Part shown: in pieces, positions 27,352-35,355 of the stretch | How the letters are laid out: every line of letters begins with the position of its first letter | Position numbering within the stretch: position 1 is the stretch's first letter | Source: Alkalihalobacillus alcalophilus ATCC 27647 = CGMCC 1.3604 | Lineage (GTDB): Bacteria > Bacillota > Bacilli > Bacillales > Bacillaceae_D | DNA length: 64,000 nt | Direction: 5' to 3' | Assembly: GCF_000292245.2 (NCBI RefSeq) | Contig: NZ_ALPT02000006.1 | Location: 1-64,000, forward strand | The notes under the pieces: generated by a model | Seen by the model: the letters and a program-made list of their open reading frames with translations, nothing else | Told to the model about the DNA's origin: nothing | Databases searched by the model: none | Translations under genes and position numbers: made by a program

Positions 27352-28713
27352 TTACTGGACATTTTTCTTTTGCACTTTTGGCTTTGCATATTGGGAAATC
27401 GGTCGCTCTAACTCTAAATGCTCCCGTAATGTCGAGCCTGTATATTCCGTTCTAAAAAGACCTCTTTCTTGAAGTTCTGGAATGACTTGATCAACAAAAT
27501 CTTCTAATCCATCTGGTAAAAAAGGTGGCATCACATTAAAGCCATCTGCTGCTCCGTTTTCAAACCATTCTTGCATTTGATCAGCAATTTGTGAGGCTGT
27601 ACCAAATATTTCACGATGTCCTCTCGCCCCAGCGATCCGACCATATAATTGTTTAATCGTTAAATGCTCACGCTCCGCTAAATCTTTTATGAGCTGGAAT
27701 CTGCTTTTCGCCCCGTTTATTTCCGTTACTTCAGGCAAGGAAGGTAGAGGACCATCAACCGAATATGGAGATAAATCGACATTAATTAAAGCGGATAATA
27801 AACCGACTCCTACTTTCTCTGGAATCAACTCACGTAAATATTGTTGTTTCTCCCGAGCTTCTTTTTCTGTCTTGCCAATAATCGGGAAGACACCTGGCAT
27901 AATTTTTAATTGATTGGCCGAACGTCCGTACTTTGTCAGACGTTGTTTGATATCTCGATAAAAGCTTTGAGCCTCCTCAAGTGTTTGCCAAGCTGTAAAA
28001 ATAACTTCAGCTGTTTTGGCTGCTAATTCTTTCCCTGATTCAGAAGAACCGGCTTGCACAACAACAGGATGACCTTGAACTGGCCTAGACACATTTAAAG
28101 GTCCTTGAACAGAGAAATGAGTCCCCTTATGATATATCGCATGCACTTTGGACGGGGCTGCAAATTCAGCACGTTCTTTATTTAAAATCAAGGCATCATC
28201 TTCCCAGCTATCCCATAATTTTTTGGCCACTTCAACAAATTCTTCCGCTCGTTCATACCGAAGAGTGTGTTGTAAATGTTCCTCTTGATTAAAGTTACGT
28301 GCCTCAGCAAGACGTGATGAAGTCACAACATTCCAAGCTGCTCTCCCTCCACTTATATGGTCCAGTGAAGCGAATTTCCTCGCAACATGAAAAGGTTCAT
28401 TAAAAGTGGTCGAAACTGTGGCGGTTAAACCGATTTTTTCTGTTACAGCCGCTAAAGCCGATAGTAAAACTAGAGGATCTGGCCTGACCGCTACCGATTG
28501 AGATACGGCCGTATCAAGCTGCTCATTTAATGCGTATCCATCGGCAAAAAAGATCATATCGAACAGTCCTCGTTCAGCCGTTGTTGCTAATTTTTTATAT
28601 AAAGAAAGCTGTTGTAAGCTATTTATCTCACTATTCGGGTGACGCCATGCCGCTACATGGTGTCCCGGCACCATAAAGAAGGCCCCTAATTTCATTTCAC
28701 GTTGGTTCGTCAT
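27352..28713 (-). CDS. FMNH2-dependent monooxygenase, NtaA/SnaA/DszA family
   Basis: A 453-aa luciferase-like flavin monooxygenase. Family marks: GAFFMVPGHHVAAWRHP at the start, FFADGYA, TTFNEPFHVARKFASLDHISGGRAAWNVVTS and PVVVQAGSSESGKELAA. Members oxidise nitrilotriacetate, dibenzothiophene sulfone, dimethyl sulfone-type or S-alkylcysteine compounds with reduced flavin from a partner such as SsuE. Here the target is likely an organosulfur compound (context). The ATG at 28713 follows GGAGGAG by 10 nt; a TTG at 28731 is inside that site. A 10-bp hairpin and a possible Rrf2 site lie upstream. Confidence 0.87.
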   Translation of the reverse strand: MTNQREMKLGAFFMVPGHHVAAWRHPNSEINSLQQLSLYKKLATTAERGLFDMIFFADGYALNEQLDTAVSQSVAVRPDPLVLLSALAAVTEKIGLTATVSTTFNEPFHVARKFASLDHISGGRAAWNVVTSSRLAEARNFNQEEHLQHTLRYERAEEFVEVAKKLWDSWEDDALILNKERAEFAAPSKVHAIYHKGTHFSVQGPLNVSRPVQGHPVVVQAGSSESGKELAAKTAEVIFTAWQTLEEAQSFYRDIKQRLTKYGRSANQLKIMPGVFPIIGKTEKEAREKQQYLRELIPEKVGVGLLSALINVDLSPYSVDGPLPSLPEVTEINGAKSRFQLIKDLAEREHLTIKQLYGRIAGARGHREIFGTASQIADQMQEWFENGAADGFNVMPPFLPDGLEDFVDQVIPELQERGLFRTEYTGSTLREHLELERPISQYAKPKVQKKNVQ

Positions 28714-28790
28714 TTGAAAACACTCCTCCAAATTTTTTATTTTAAATTGACTAACCGGACTTTTCTAGCGATCATCTTGCCTTGTTTTAA

Positions 28791-28818
28791 CCTGGTGAAG
28801 AACTCCCCCTTCACCAGG
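28791..28818 (-). other. hairpin between tauD-like and monooxygenase genes
   Basis: Perfect 10-bp stem CCTGGTGAAG / CTTCACCAGG with an 8-nt loop, and no U run behind it. It may tune expression between the two genes or protect a processed end; it is not a typical terminator. Confidence 0.5.
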
Positions 28819-28843
28819 ACAAAATATAACTATTCGTATTAAT

Positions 28844-28860
28844 TTAGTCGGATTTATTCG
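28844..28860 (-). promoter_or_regulatory. candidate Rrf2-type operator (site 2)
   Basis: Plus-strand TTTAGTCGGATTTATTC is identical at 15 of 17 positions to TTAAGTCGGGTTTATTC before rrf2 (35196-35212). On the minus strand it reads GAATAAATCCGACTAAA, and CYGACT is the core of IscR type 1 sites (family knowledge). It abuts the stop codon of the tauD-like gene, upstream of the monooxygenase. Confidence 0.45.
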
Positions 28861-28861
28861 T

Positions 28862-29755
28862 TTAAGAATATGGTTTACTCTCTTCTCCAACGATGTTATA
28901 AGGGATCGAGCCTTTCAGAGTGACACGACTCATAACCCGATGAGCACCCTCATAATCATTAATCGCATAATGTTGTGTTGCTCGGTTATCCCAAATCACA
29001 ACATCTCCTTCTTGCCACTGCCAACGAACCGTATTTTCAAGTTTTGTAATGTATTCTTGAAATAAAGCAATTAAATGGGCAGATGCAGAACTTGATAACC
29101 CCGATATTCGTTTAACAAAACTCCCTAATAATAATGTTTGTTCTCCCGTTTCAGGATGTGTTCGAACGACCGGATGTTCTGTTTCAATGACTTTTGAGGC
29201 GAATACATTCTTATAGCGCTCAACCGCCTCTTTTTTCGCTGTTGGTCTCCTAGCTGCATAATCAAAATCATTCGAATGAACAGCCCATAGTTGTTGTGCT
29301 AATGTTTTTAATGATTCTGGTAAGTGCTCATACGCTTCAACCGTATTAGCCCAAACGGTATCGCCACCAAACTCTGGGACTTTCACTGAGCGCAAGATCG
29401 TAATTTTAGGGTAATCAATCGTGAAAGTCACATCCGTATGCCATGCATCTGCACGCCCACCTTTGTCTGAATCTAATTCTAAAATATGCTTTGTTCCTTC
29501 TTTAACTGGGACGGTAGGGTGTGAAATTGGCTCTCCAAGTAGTCTAGCAAAGGCTTCTTGTTCTGAATCTGTTAAATGCGTTTGATTACGGAAGAACAAA
29601 ACTTTATGCTTCAGTAAAGCATTTTCGACAATTTTAGTCGTTTCCTCATCCAATGAACCTGTAAGTTTAATCCCTGTCACCACAGCACCAATTCGACCTG
29701 AAACTTGTTTTACCTCAACCTTTGTTTTGTTTTCTTTTTCATTTAAAATGCTCAT
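28862..29755 (-). CDS. tauD: TauD/TfdA-family 2-oxoglutarate dioxygenase
   Basis: A 297-aa non-heme Fe(II) dioxygenase. Iron ligands His106 and Asp108 (AWHTDVTF) and His262 (RATQHYAINDY), with the 2-oxoglutarate-binding Arg273 (GAHRVMSRV). Such enzymes hydroxylate taurine or alkyl sulfates so that sulfite or sulfate is released. GGAGAGTGTGAA upstream of the ATG. It starts after an attenuator-like leader. Taurine versus alkylsulfatase (AtsK-type) use cannot be decided. Confidence 0.88.
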   Translation of the reverse strand: MSILNEKENKTKVEVKQVSGRIGAVVTGIKLTGSLDEETTKIVENALLKHKVLFFRNQTHLTDSEQEAFARLLGEPISHPTVPVKEGTKHILELDSDKGGRADAWHTDVTFTIDYPKITILRSVKVPEFGGDTVWANTVEAYEHLPESLKTLAQQLWAVHSNDFDYAARRPTAKKEAVERYKNVFASKVIETEHPVVRTHPETGEQTLLLGSFVKRISGLSSSASAHLIALFQEYITKLENTVRWQWQEGDVVIWDNRATQHYAINDYEGAHRVMSRVTLKGSIPYNIVGEESKPYS

Positions 29756-29796
29756 TTCACACTCTCCCTTTCATTTTTTTAGGAAATCTCTTTAAA

Positions 29797-29877
29797 AAAA
29801 AGATAAGGTCCTAATGTCCATATTTGATAATTCAAATAAAGAAATTAAGACCTCTAGTAAACTAGTCGGTTATGCAG
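29797..29877 (-). promoter_or_regulatory. attenuator-like leader before tauD (motif copy 3)
   Basis: Read as RNA: ACCGA, stem CTAG-ttta-CTAG, then AGGTCTTAA opening a terminator closed by TTAGGACCT and a run of eight T. The region lies between the stop of the 99-aa gene and tauD. Same design as at 23927, 30227 and 35214. Confidence 0.55.
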
Positions 29878-29896
29878 TTGTTTATCTCCATTCAGC

Positions 29897-30196
29897 TTAA
29901 TAAAAGGGCCCATAAGGATAATGACTTAAATAAAACTGTTCCGCTTTTTCTCGCATATCTGTCCACGATTGAAAAGCAGTTTGATTCAGAACAAATTGTT
30001 CCCACGCTTTTGATTCTACTTGCAGGACGAGTGGCCAAATAATTGAAATTTCCTCTTGATAGTTCCTATTCATTTCTTTCCAACTCGTATATTTTGTATA
30101 TTTCCTCATAAACTCTTCATTAAATAACAAAGCAGGTGGTGCGATAAAGTATGGGATAAACAAGAAAAACCTCAACCATAACCTTCCCCACTTCAT
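29897..30196 (-). CDS. small membrane protein, unknown (99 aa)
   Basis: A 99-aa protein: MKWGRLWLRFFLF start, one hydrophobic segment (about 6-24), then an acidic, aromatic-rich helical domain (EEISIIWPLVLQVESKAWEQFV) ending HYPYGPFY. I do not recognise it. A GGAGGGATTTAT site precedes the ATG. It has attenuator-like motifs on both sides and sits between the sulfate transporter and tauD genes, so it is likely part of the sulfur response (context only). Confidence 0.6.
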   Translation of the reverse strand: MKWGRLWLRFFLFIPYFIAPPALLFNEEFMRKYTKYTSWKEMNRNYQEEISIIWPLVLQVESKAWEQFVLNQTAFQSWTDMREKAEQFYLSHYPYGPFY

Positions 30197-30226
30197 ATAA
30201 ATCCCTCCTCCAAAATATTATCTACG

Positions 30227-30278
30227 AAAAAAAGCCTCTATTCATTATGAATAAAAGCTTTCGGTGAACCGATCAGTC
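30227..30278 (-). promoter_or_regulatory. attenuator-like element after cysA (motif copy 2)
   Basis: Read as RNA: CTGA, stem TCGG-ttca-CCGA, then AAGCTTTTATTC and GAATAGAGGC followed by TTTTTTT, a terminator. It lies past the cysA stop and before the 99-aa gene, so it could end the sulfate operon or control readthrough. Confidence 0.6.
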
Positions 30279-30294
30279 TTTTTGTTTTATTAAA

Positions 30295-31374
30295 TTAAAT
30301 CGAAAATTCCTCAGGTGTGAACACTTTTATTTGTTTTGGTTTAACAAAAACAACTTGACCTTGTGTAATACCTAAATCAATAAACTTGCTCTTTTCTAAT
30401 TCAATTTCAATTAAATCTCCTTGCTCTCGCTTTGCTTCAATAAAGACGATTGGACCTACTGCATGAATATATTGAATCGAAACAGGTAAATAACCTTCCC
30501 CTTGCTCAGTCGTTTGAATATCAAATTGATGAGGTCTTGTATAAGCAAATGTGTCCTTTTTTGTATTTTGCACCGTTGCCGCGATATCACGATGATAAAT
30601 TTCATCCCCAGATGATTGAAAAATACCGTTGTGTACTCTCCCTTTAAAAATATTGACATTTCCTAAAAAATCAAAGACAAACGGGCTATTAGGGTTTTCA
30701 TACACTTCGTCAGGTGTACCAATTTGTTTAATTTGACCATCATTCATCACAACGACTCGGTCTGAAACATCTAAAGCCTCTTCTTGGTCGTGAGTGACAA
30801 AAACACTTGTTATATGAAACTCATCATGAAGTTTTCTTAACCATCTTCTTAAATCTTTTCGTACTTTCGCATCTAATGCCCCAAATGGTTCATCAAGCAA
30901 CAGCACTTTTGGTTGAACAGCTAGCGCTCTTGCTAAAGCGACCCTTTGCCTTTGACCTCCAGATAATTGACTTGGATAGCGATTTTCTAAGCCATCAAGC
31001 TTGACTAATTCAAGTAATTCTTTAACTTTATCTTTGATTTCCTTTTTTGAAGGTCTTTCTTTTCTCGGTTTGACTCGTAACCCATAAGAAATATTTTCAG
31101 CGACACTCATATGAGAAAAGAGAGCATAATGCTGAAAAACAAAACCGACTTGTCTTTTAATTGCTTCAACATCCGTCATATTCTGTTCACCAAAATAAAT
31201 ATTTCCTTGATCCGGCTGCTCAAGCCCCGCAATAATTCGTAAGAGCGATGTTTTCCCTGAACCTGAAGGACCTAATAGGGCAACTAATTCTCCTGATTCA
31301 ATGTTTAAATCGACATCTGTTAATGCAGCAAATGAGCCAAAGTTTTTTGAGATATTCTCTATTTTAATTGACAT
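30295..31374 (-). CDS. cysA: sulfate/thiosulfate ABC transporter ATPase
   Basis: A 359-aa ABC ATPase. Walker A GPSGSGKT (35-42), signature LSGGQRQRV (137-145), Walker B VLLLDEP (157-163) and a C-terminal TOBE-like domain. Powers sulfate uptake through CysT/CysW. The ATG at 31374 starts the conserved [14 protein letters not shown]; a longer frame to 31413 overlaps cysW. Starts right at the cysW stop codon, so translation is coupled. Confidence 0.92.
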   Translation of the reverse strand: MSIKIENISKNFGSFAALTDVDLNIESGELVALLGPSGSGKTSLLRIIAGLEQPDQGNIYFGEQNMTDVEAIKRQVGFVFQHYALFSHMSVAENISYGLRVKPRKERPSKKEIKDKVKELLELVKLDGLENRYPSQLSGGQRQRVALARALAVQPKVLLLDEPFGALDAKVRKDLRRWLRKLHDEFHITSVFVTHDQEEALDVSDRVVVMNDGQIKQIGTPDEVYENPNSPFVFDFLGNVNIFKGRVHNGIFQSSGDEIYHRDIAATVQNTKKDTFAYTRPHQFDIQTTEQGEGYLPVSIQYIHAVGPIVFIEAKREQGDLIEIELEKSKFIDLGITQGQVVFVKPKQIKVFTPEEFSI

Positions 31375-31376
31375 AA

Positions 31377-32252
31377 CTACGATGACACCGCCTTTTGTTG
31401 ATTCGCTTTCCATTCAATTGTATTTTTAATAATAATCGTGACAATCGCCAATAATGACATAAGTGATGCAACGGCAAAAGCAGCTGTAAATTGATATTCG
31501 TTATAAAGAATTTCTACATGAAGTGGCATCGTATTCGTCATTCCACGAATTTTTCCTGATACGACCGAAACAGCTCCGAATTCGCCAATCGCTCTCGCAT
31601 TACATAAAATCATTCCATACAGAAGCCCCCACTTAATATTCGGTAAAGTAACGTGTAAGAAGGTTCTCCATCCATTTGCCCCTAATGATACCGACGCTTC
31701 CTCTTCTGAAGTCCCTTGCGCTTGCATGAGTGGAATTAATTCTCGTGCAACAAATGGAACTGTCACAAACAACGTCGCTAAAATAATACCTGGTACAGAG
31801 AATATAATTCTCCAGCCTTGCTCCATTAAAAAGGGACCAAAAAGACCATGGGCACTAAATAATAAAATAAAAACTAAACCAGCAATGACAGGCGACACAG
31901 AAAATGGCAAATCAATTAAAGTAACTAAAAAGCTTTTACCCCGAAAGCGGTATTTCGAAATAAGCCAAGCGGCTGCCACTCCAAAAATCGTATTTAAGGG
32001 GACGACAATGACCGCTACTAATAACGTCAATTTGATGGCCGACATCGCATCTGGTTCCGTAATCGCCGCCATATAAGTCGCAATTCCTTGTTCAAATGCT
32101 TTAAAGAAGATTGCAATTAACGGTAATAATAAAAAGAGAATAAGAAAGACGAGAGCGATAGAAATGAGCAGCCATTTTACCCAATTTGGCTCTTTTAATG
32201 CCTTTGCTTGAATTGTTTGTTGATTTGTTTGAGTTTGTAAACCAGCCATCAT
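31377..32252 (-). CDS. cysW: sulfate ABC transporter permease CysW
   Basis: A 291-aa permease with about six membrane segments and the CysW/ModB-type EAA loop ([20 protein letters not shown]). Contains [15 protein letters not shown], typical of sulfate permeases. Pairs with CysT, whose gene ends 12 bp upstream. Confidence 0.92.
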   Translation of the reverse strand: MMAGLQTQTNQQTIQAKALKEPNWVKWLLISIALVFLILFLLLPLIAIFFKAFEQGIATYMAAITEPDAMSAIKLTLLVAVIVVPLNTIFGVAAAWLISKYRFRGKSFLVTLIDLPFSVSPVIAGLVFILLFSAHGLFGPFLMEQGWRIIFSVPGIILATLFVTVPFVARELIPLMQAQGTSEEEASVSLGANGWRTFLHVTLPNIKWGLLYGMILCNARAIGEFGAVSVVSGKIRGMTNTMPLHVEILYNEYQFTAAFAVASLMSLLAIVTIIIKNTIEWKANQQKAVSS

Positions 32253-32264
32253 TTTAACTCCTTT

Positions 32265-33101
32265 TTACGCATATCTTCTTTGACTCCACCATTGAATTGC
32301 ATTAATGACTAACAGCATAATAAACGAGAAGACAAGCATCACTGCGGCGATCGCTGTTGCTCCGATGTAGTCAAATTGTTCAAGTTTTGTCATAATTAAC
32401 AATGGCGTAATTTCCGTTCGCATTGGCATATTCCCTGATATAAAGACAACGGAACCATATTCCCCTAATGCTCTAGCAAATGCTAAGGCAAAACCTGATA
32501 ATAATGCCGGAAAGATCACAGGTAATATTACTTTAAAAAACGTATGAAAACGAGTGGCTCCAAGGCTTGCTGAAGCTTCCTCGACTTCTTTTTCAATGCC
32601 TTCTAACACAGGTTGAACCATTCGTACGACAAATGGCAAACCGATAAATGTTAAAGCGACGATAACGCCAAGTGGTGTGAAAGCAACTCGAATCCCAAAA
32701 ATATCTAAATATTGACCAACCCAGCCTGTTGTGGCGTATAAAGAAGTCAGTGCGATACCAGCAACCGCCGTTGGTAACGCAAAGGGTAAATCAATTAGTC
32801 CGTCAATAAACCTTTTGCCTGGGAAGTTATAACGAACGAGTACCCATGCGATTAATAAACCAAATACGGCATTAATGGATGCTGCCGCAAAAGCCGCTCC
32901 AATACTTAATTTATAAGAAGCGACAACTCTTGGTTCCGTCACAACTGCCCAGAAGTTCCCCCAGCCCATTGTTGCTGTATTAAGAAAAATCATCGTAAGG
33001 GGAATAAAAATAAGCAAAGTCACATACATCATCGTAAAACCCATTGATAGTCCAAATCCTGGTAGAACACTATACTGTTTCCATTTTCTTTTTCTTGCCA
33101 A
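32265..33101 (-). CDS. cysT: sulfate ABC transporter permease CysT (CysU)
   Basis: A 278-aa permease with about six membrane segments. Conserved blocks: LIDLPFALPTAVAGIALT, EEASASLGATRFHTFFKVILP (EAA loop) and ARALGEYGSVVFISGNMP. Forms the sulfate channel with CysW. Separated from sbp by a 300-bp degenerate repeat, yet on the same strand. Confidence 0.92.
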   Translation of the reverse strand: MARKRKWKQYSVLPGFGLSMGFTMMYVTLLIFIPLTMIFLNTATMGWGNFWAVVTEPRVVASYKLSIGAAFAAASINAVFGLLIAWVLVRYNFPGKRFIDGLIDLPFALPTAVAGIALTSLYATTGWVGQYLDIFGIRVAFTPLGVIVALTFIGLPFVVRMVQPVLEGIEKEVEEASASLGATRFHTFFKVILPVIFPALLSGFALAFARALGEYGSVVFISGNMPMRTEITPLLIMTKLEQFDYIGATAIAAVMLVFSFIMLLVINAIQWWSQRRYA

Positions 33102-33145
33102 AATCGTTACACCTCTCCGTCTAGCTAGAATTCTTTAATTAATAA

Positions 33146-33453
33146 GAGGATGGGACAAAAACCTCCTCTGATACGAATAACAGGTAACATTTATTGGAAT
33201 CGTAGTGGATGGCGTTCTATTCACCGTTTCCGAAAATCATGCTCCGCGTCCTGTAGGCTACTGATTAAGTCCAGTTAGTTAGATTAGGCTGAATCATTTA
33301 GCTTACTCCATTCGCTGCATGACTCGCCCACTAGGAGAGAGGATGAATCTTCTCATTCCTTTTGTAATAAAAAACAAGAAATTTCCAATAAAAAAGTTAG
33401 ATGGCCATCATTTAGTCATTCAACTCTTTTTTAAATGGTTTTGTCCCTACCTC
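33146..33453. repeat. degenerate inverted-repeat-bounded element between sbp and cysT
   Basis: About 308 bp bounded by imperfect inverted repeats GAGGATGGGACAAAAACC (33146-33163) and GGTTTTGTCCCTACCTC (33437-33453). It contains AAATCATGCTCCGCGTCCTG, resembling AAACCATACTCCGCGTCCTG in the arms of the three mobile elements. No gene inside. It nearly touches the sbp stop codon (33458). Likely a decayed relative of the GC-rich repeat class; its ends differ from the CTCAACTTTCGCA family. Confidence 0.55.
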
Positions 33454-33457
33454 GTTT

Positions 33458-34483
33458 CTATGGTTGGTAAATTCGGTCAAAAACGCCACCATCATTAAAA
33501 TGTATTTCTTGAGCTTCTTGCCAGCCACCAAACACATCATCAATCGTAAATAATTGAATATTTGGGAAGATATCATATTGTGCTAAAATTTCTTCATTTC
33601 TTGGACGATAATAATGCTCTGCTGCTAGTTCCTGGCCAATGTCCGTATATAAAAACTCTAAATACGCTTCTGCCACTTCTCTTGTTCCTTTTTTATCAAC
33701 ATTTGCATCAACAACAGATACTGGCGGTTCTGCTAAAATACTAATAGATGGATTAACAATTTCAAATTCATCTTCGCCAAGCTCATTAATTGCTAAGTAC
33801 GCTTCATTTTCCCATGAAAGGAAAACATCACCGATTTTTCGTTCCACAAAAGTCGTTGTTGATCCCCTTGCTCCTGAATCTAGCACTTCCACATTTTGAT
33901 ACAGCTTTGAGACAAATTCTTCGGCCGCTTCCTCTGTTCCATATTCTTCAAGTGCATAGCCCCATGCCGCTAAATAATTCCATCTTGCCCCTCCTGATGT
34001 TTTCGGATTTGGCGTAATAACAGAAACATCCTCTTGAACGAGGTCATCCCAATCTTGGATATTCAATGGATTTCCTTTCCTTACTAAAAAGACAATCGTT
34101 GACGTATATGGCGTTGAATTATCATCGAGTCTCGTTTGCCAATCAGCAGGAATTAATTCTCGATTTTCATGTAAAACATCAATATCATAAGCTAGCGCAA
34201 GTGTTACAACATCAGCTTCTAATCCATCAATGACCGCTCTTGCTTGGCTTCCTGAACCACCATGTGAAGAGTTGATTCTGACTGTTTGACCTGTTTCTTC
34301 TTTCCAATAGTCCGCAAACTCCTTATCAAAATCTTGGTATAGCTCCCTTGTTGGATCATAAGAAACATTTAAGATTTCTACTCTGTCTCCATCACCCGAA
34401 TTAGCTCCATCTGAAGAACATGCCGCTAAAATCCCTGTCAAAACAAATGCCGTCAATAAAACTAGCCGTTTCGTTCTTTTCAT
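33458..34483 (-). CDS. sbp: sulfate-binding lipoprotein
   Basis: A 341-aa lipoprotein with lipobox LAAC (Cys about 22). Family blocks: [66 protein letters not shown] and YYRPRNEEI. Binds sulfate or thiosulfate for CysTWA. ATG start after AGGAGG at 11 nt. A stable hairpin precedes it. Confidence 0.92.
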   Translation of the reverse strand: MKRTKRLVLLTAFVLTGILAACSSDGANSGDGDRVEILNVSYDPTRELYQDFDKEFADYWKEETGQTVRINSSHGGSGSQARAVIDGLEADVVTLALAYDIDVLHENRELIPADWQTRLDDNSTPYTSTIVFLVRKGNPLNIQDWDDLVQEDVSVITPNPKTSGGARWNYLAAWGYALEEYGTEEAAEEFVSKLYQNVEVLDSGARGSTTTFVERKIGDVFLSWENEAYLAINELGEDEFEIVNPSISILAEPPVSVVDANVDKKGTREVAEAYLEFLYTDIGQELAAEHYYRPRNEEILAQYDIFPNIQLFTIDDVFGGWQEAQEIHFNDGGVFDRIYQP

Positions 34484-34512
34484 CTGCCATTCCGCCTCCT
34501 AATTGAACCTGT

Positions 34513-34550
34513 TAGGACGACCAACTATATCTTGCAAGCTGGTAGTCCTA
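34513..34550 (-). other. hairpin between yezD and sbp
   Basis: Stem TAGGAC-t-ACCA / TGGT-c-GTCCTA (10 pairs, one mismatch) with a 16-nt loop. No U run. Placed before the sbp ribosome site; a stabilising or processing hairpin that raises binding-protein mRNA over its neighbours is plausible. Confidence 0.5.
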
Positions 34551-34564
34551 GATGTTCTTTCCAT

Positions 34565-34729
34565 TTATTGTTTGAATTTATTTTTCTTTTGTTGGGTAAA
34601 CCTTACTTTTTCAGTAGCATCAATTTGCGTAATTTGATTATCATGAATCGTTATTAGTACCGTTCCAAATTCAATTTTTTCGATTGCTTTTTTAATCTCC
34701 TCTTCCTTTTGTTTATCGTAAAAACCCAT
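34565..34729 (-). CDS. yezD: YezD-family small protein (DUF2292), 54 aa
   Basis: A 54-aa protein beginning MGFYDKQKEEEIKKAIEKIE, with FGTVLITIHDNQITQIDATEK. This matches the YezD/DUF2292 family, which often stands next to sulfate or cysteine genes in Firmicutes. Molecular role unknown. It overlaps the 3' end of rrf2 by 17 nt in another frame, so the two are coupled. Too short for standard length cut-offs. Confidence 0.82.
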   Translation of the reverse strand: MGFYDKQKEEEIKKAIEKIEFGTVLITIHDNQITQIDATEKVRFTQQKKNKFKQ

Positions 34730-35159
34730 CTGTCTTTTCCCCTTTCATTTGGATATTTTGATCAAGTAAATCTTGCAATGTTGTCGCATCAAGAACATCC
34801 GCAACCGTATCTCGTACTAGCCCCCACAACGGTTGTAATAAACAAGTAGGTTCAAGTGAACAAGCTTCATAAGAAGTGACACTGACACACCCCATCGGTG
34901 CTAGTGGACCTTCAAGCTTTCGAATCACCTCTCCGATAAAAATCTCAGAACTTTCTTTTTTTAATTGAAAACCACCATCCATGCCTCTTTTGCTCGTTAT
35001 ATAATCCAACGTTTTTAATTGTGCTAAAAGTTTTTCAAGGTATGGTGTCGGAACTAATATTTCTTCACTAATCTCCTTCACTTTCAATCTCTTTTCAGAA
35101 TACTTAGCTAGAACAATTAAGGCTCTTAACGAATATTCCCCTTTACTAGATACTCTCAT
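34713..35159 (-). CDS. Rrf2-family transcriptional regulator with three-cysteine cluster
   Basis: A 148-aa DNA-binding protein. Winged HTH in residues 1-65 (MRVSSKGEYSLRALIVLA; EISEEILVPTPYLEKLLAQLK; GGFQL). Cysteines C91, C100 and C106 match the region that holds a [2Fe-2S] cluster in IscR/NsrR; B. subtilis CymR, the cysteine regulator, lacks them. First gene of the sulfate operon, hence likely its regulator (inference). The ATG at 35159 has AGAGG 8 nt upstream; a GTG at 35168 is possible. Confidence 0.88.
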   Translation of the reverse strand: MRVSSKGEYSLRALIVLAKYSEKRLKVKEISEEILVPTPYLEKLLAQLKTLDYITSKRGMDGGFQLKKESSEIFIGEVIRKLEGPLAPMGCVSVTSYEACSLEPTCLLQPLWGLVRDTVADVLDATTLQDLLDQNIQMKGEKTDGFLR

Positions 35160-35175
35160 TTGAGTCACCTCTTTA

Positions 35176-35212
35176 ATTATAAGTAATATGACAGGTTAAG
35201 TCGGGTTTATTC
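35176..35212 (-). promoter_or_regulatory. candidate proximal promoter and Rrf2 operator (site 1)
   Basis: Operator-like GAATAAACCCGACTTAACC (35194-35212, minus strand) covers a possible -35 CCGACT, 17 nt from a -10 TATAAT (35176-35181). An Rrf2 protein bound here would block its own promoter, as IscR does (family knowledge). The mRNA leader from it would be only about 10 nt. Confidence 0.45.
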
Positions 35213-35213
35213 T

Positions 35214-35275
35214 AAAAAAAAAGCCTTAACTAGACATAATTAGTTCTAGCTAAGGCCTTCGGTTGTCCGATCAGC
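35214..35275 (-). promoter_or_regulatory. attenuator-like leader of rrf2 operon (motif copy 1)
   Basis: Read as RNA: GCTGA, stem TCGG-acaa-CCGA, then AGGCCTTAGCTAGA as 5' arm of a terminator closed by TCTAGTTAAGGC and nine T. It lies some 25 nt after the distal promoter start. With copies at 30227, 29797 and 23927 it defines a consensus: YGA, 4-bp stem, 4-nt loop ending in A, then AR plus terminator. Confidence 0.6.
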
Positions 35276-35300
35276 TTTAAATATTGAATTTGTATTTATA

Positions 35301-35329
35301 TTATTATTCAGATTAATCATATGTGTCAA
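35301..35329 (-). promoter_or_regulatory. distal SigA-type promoter of rrf2 operon
   Basis: TTGACA (35324-35329) and TAATAA (35301-35306) with 17-nt spacing on the minus strand. A transcript would start about 35294 and run straight into the attenuator-like leader. Confidence 0.65.
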
Positions 35330-35355
35330 GTATGTTTTGAAAAATAATAAAAATT

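Noticed and set aside
35214..35275. S-box, T-box or other known riboswitch as explanation of the sulfur leaders
   Set aside because: The leaders are too short and lack conserved cores such as the T-box GGGTGG-ACCGCG or the S-box GATGAAACC region.
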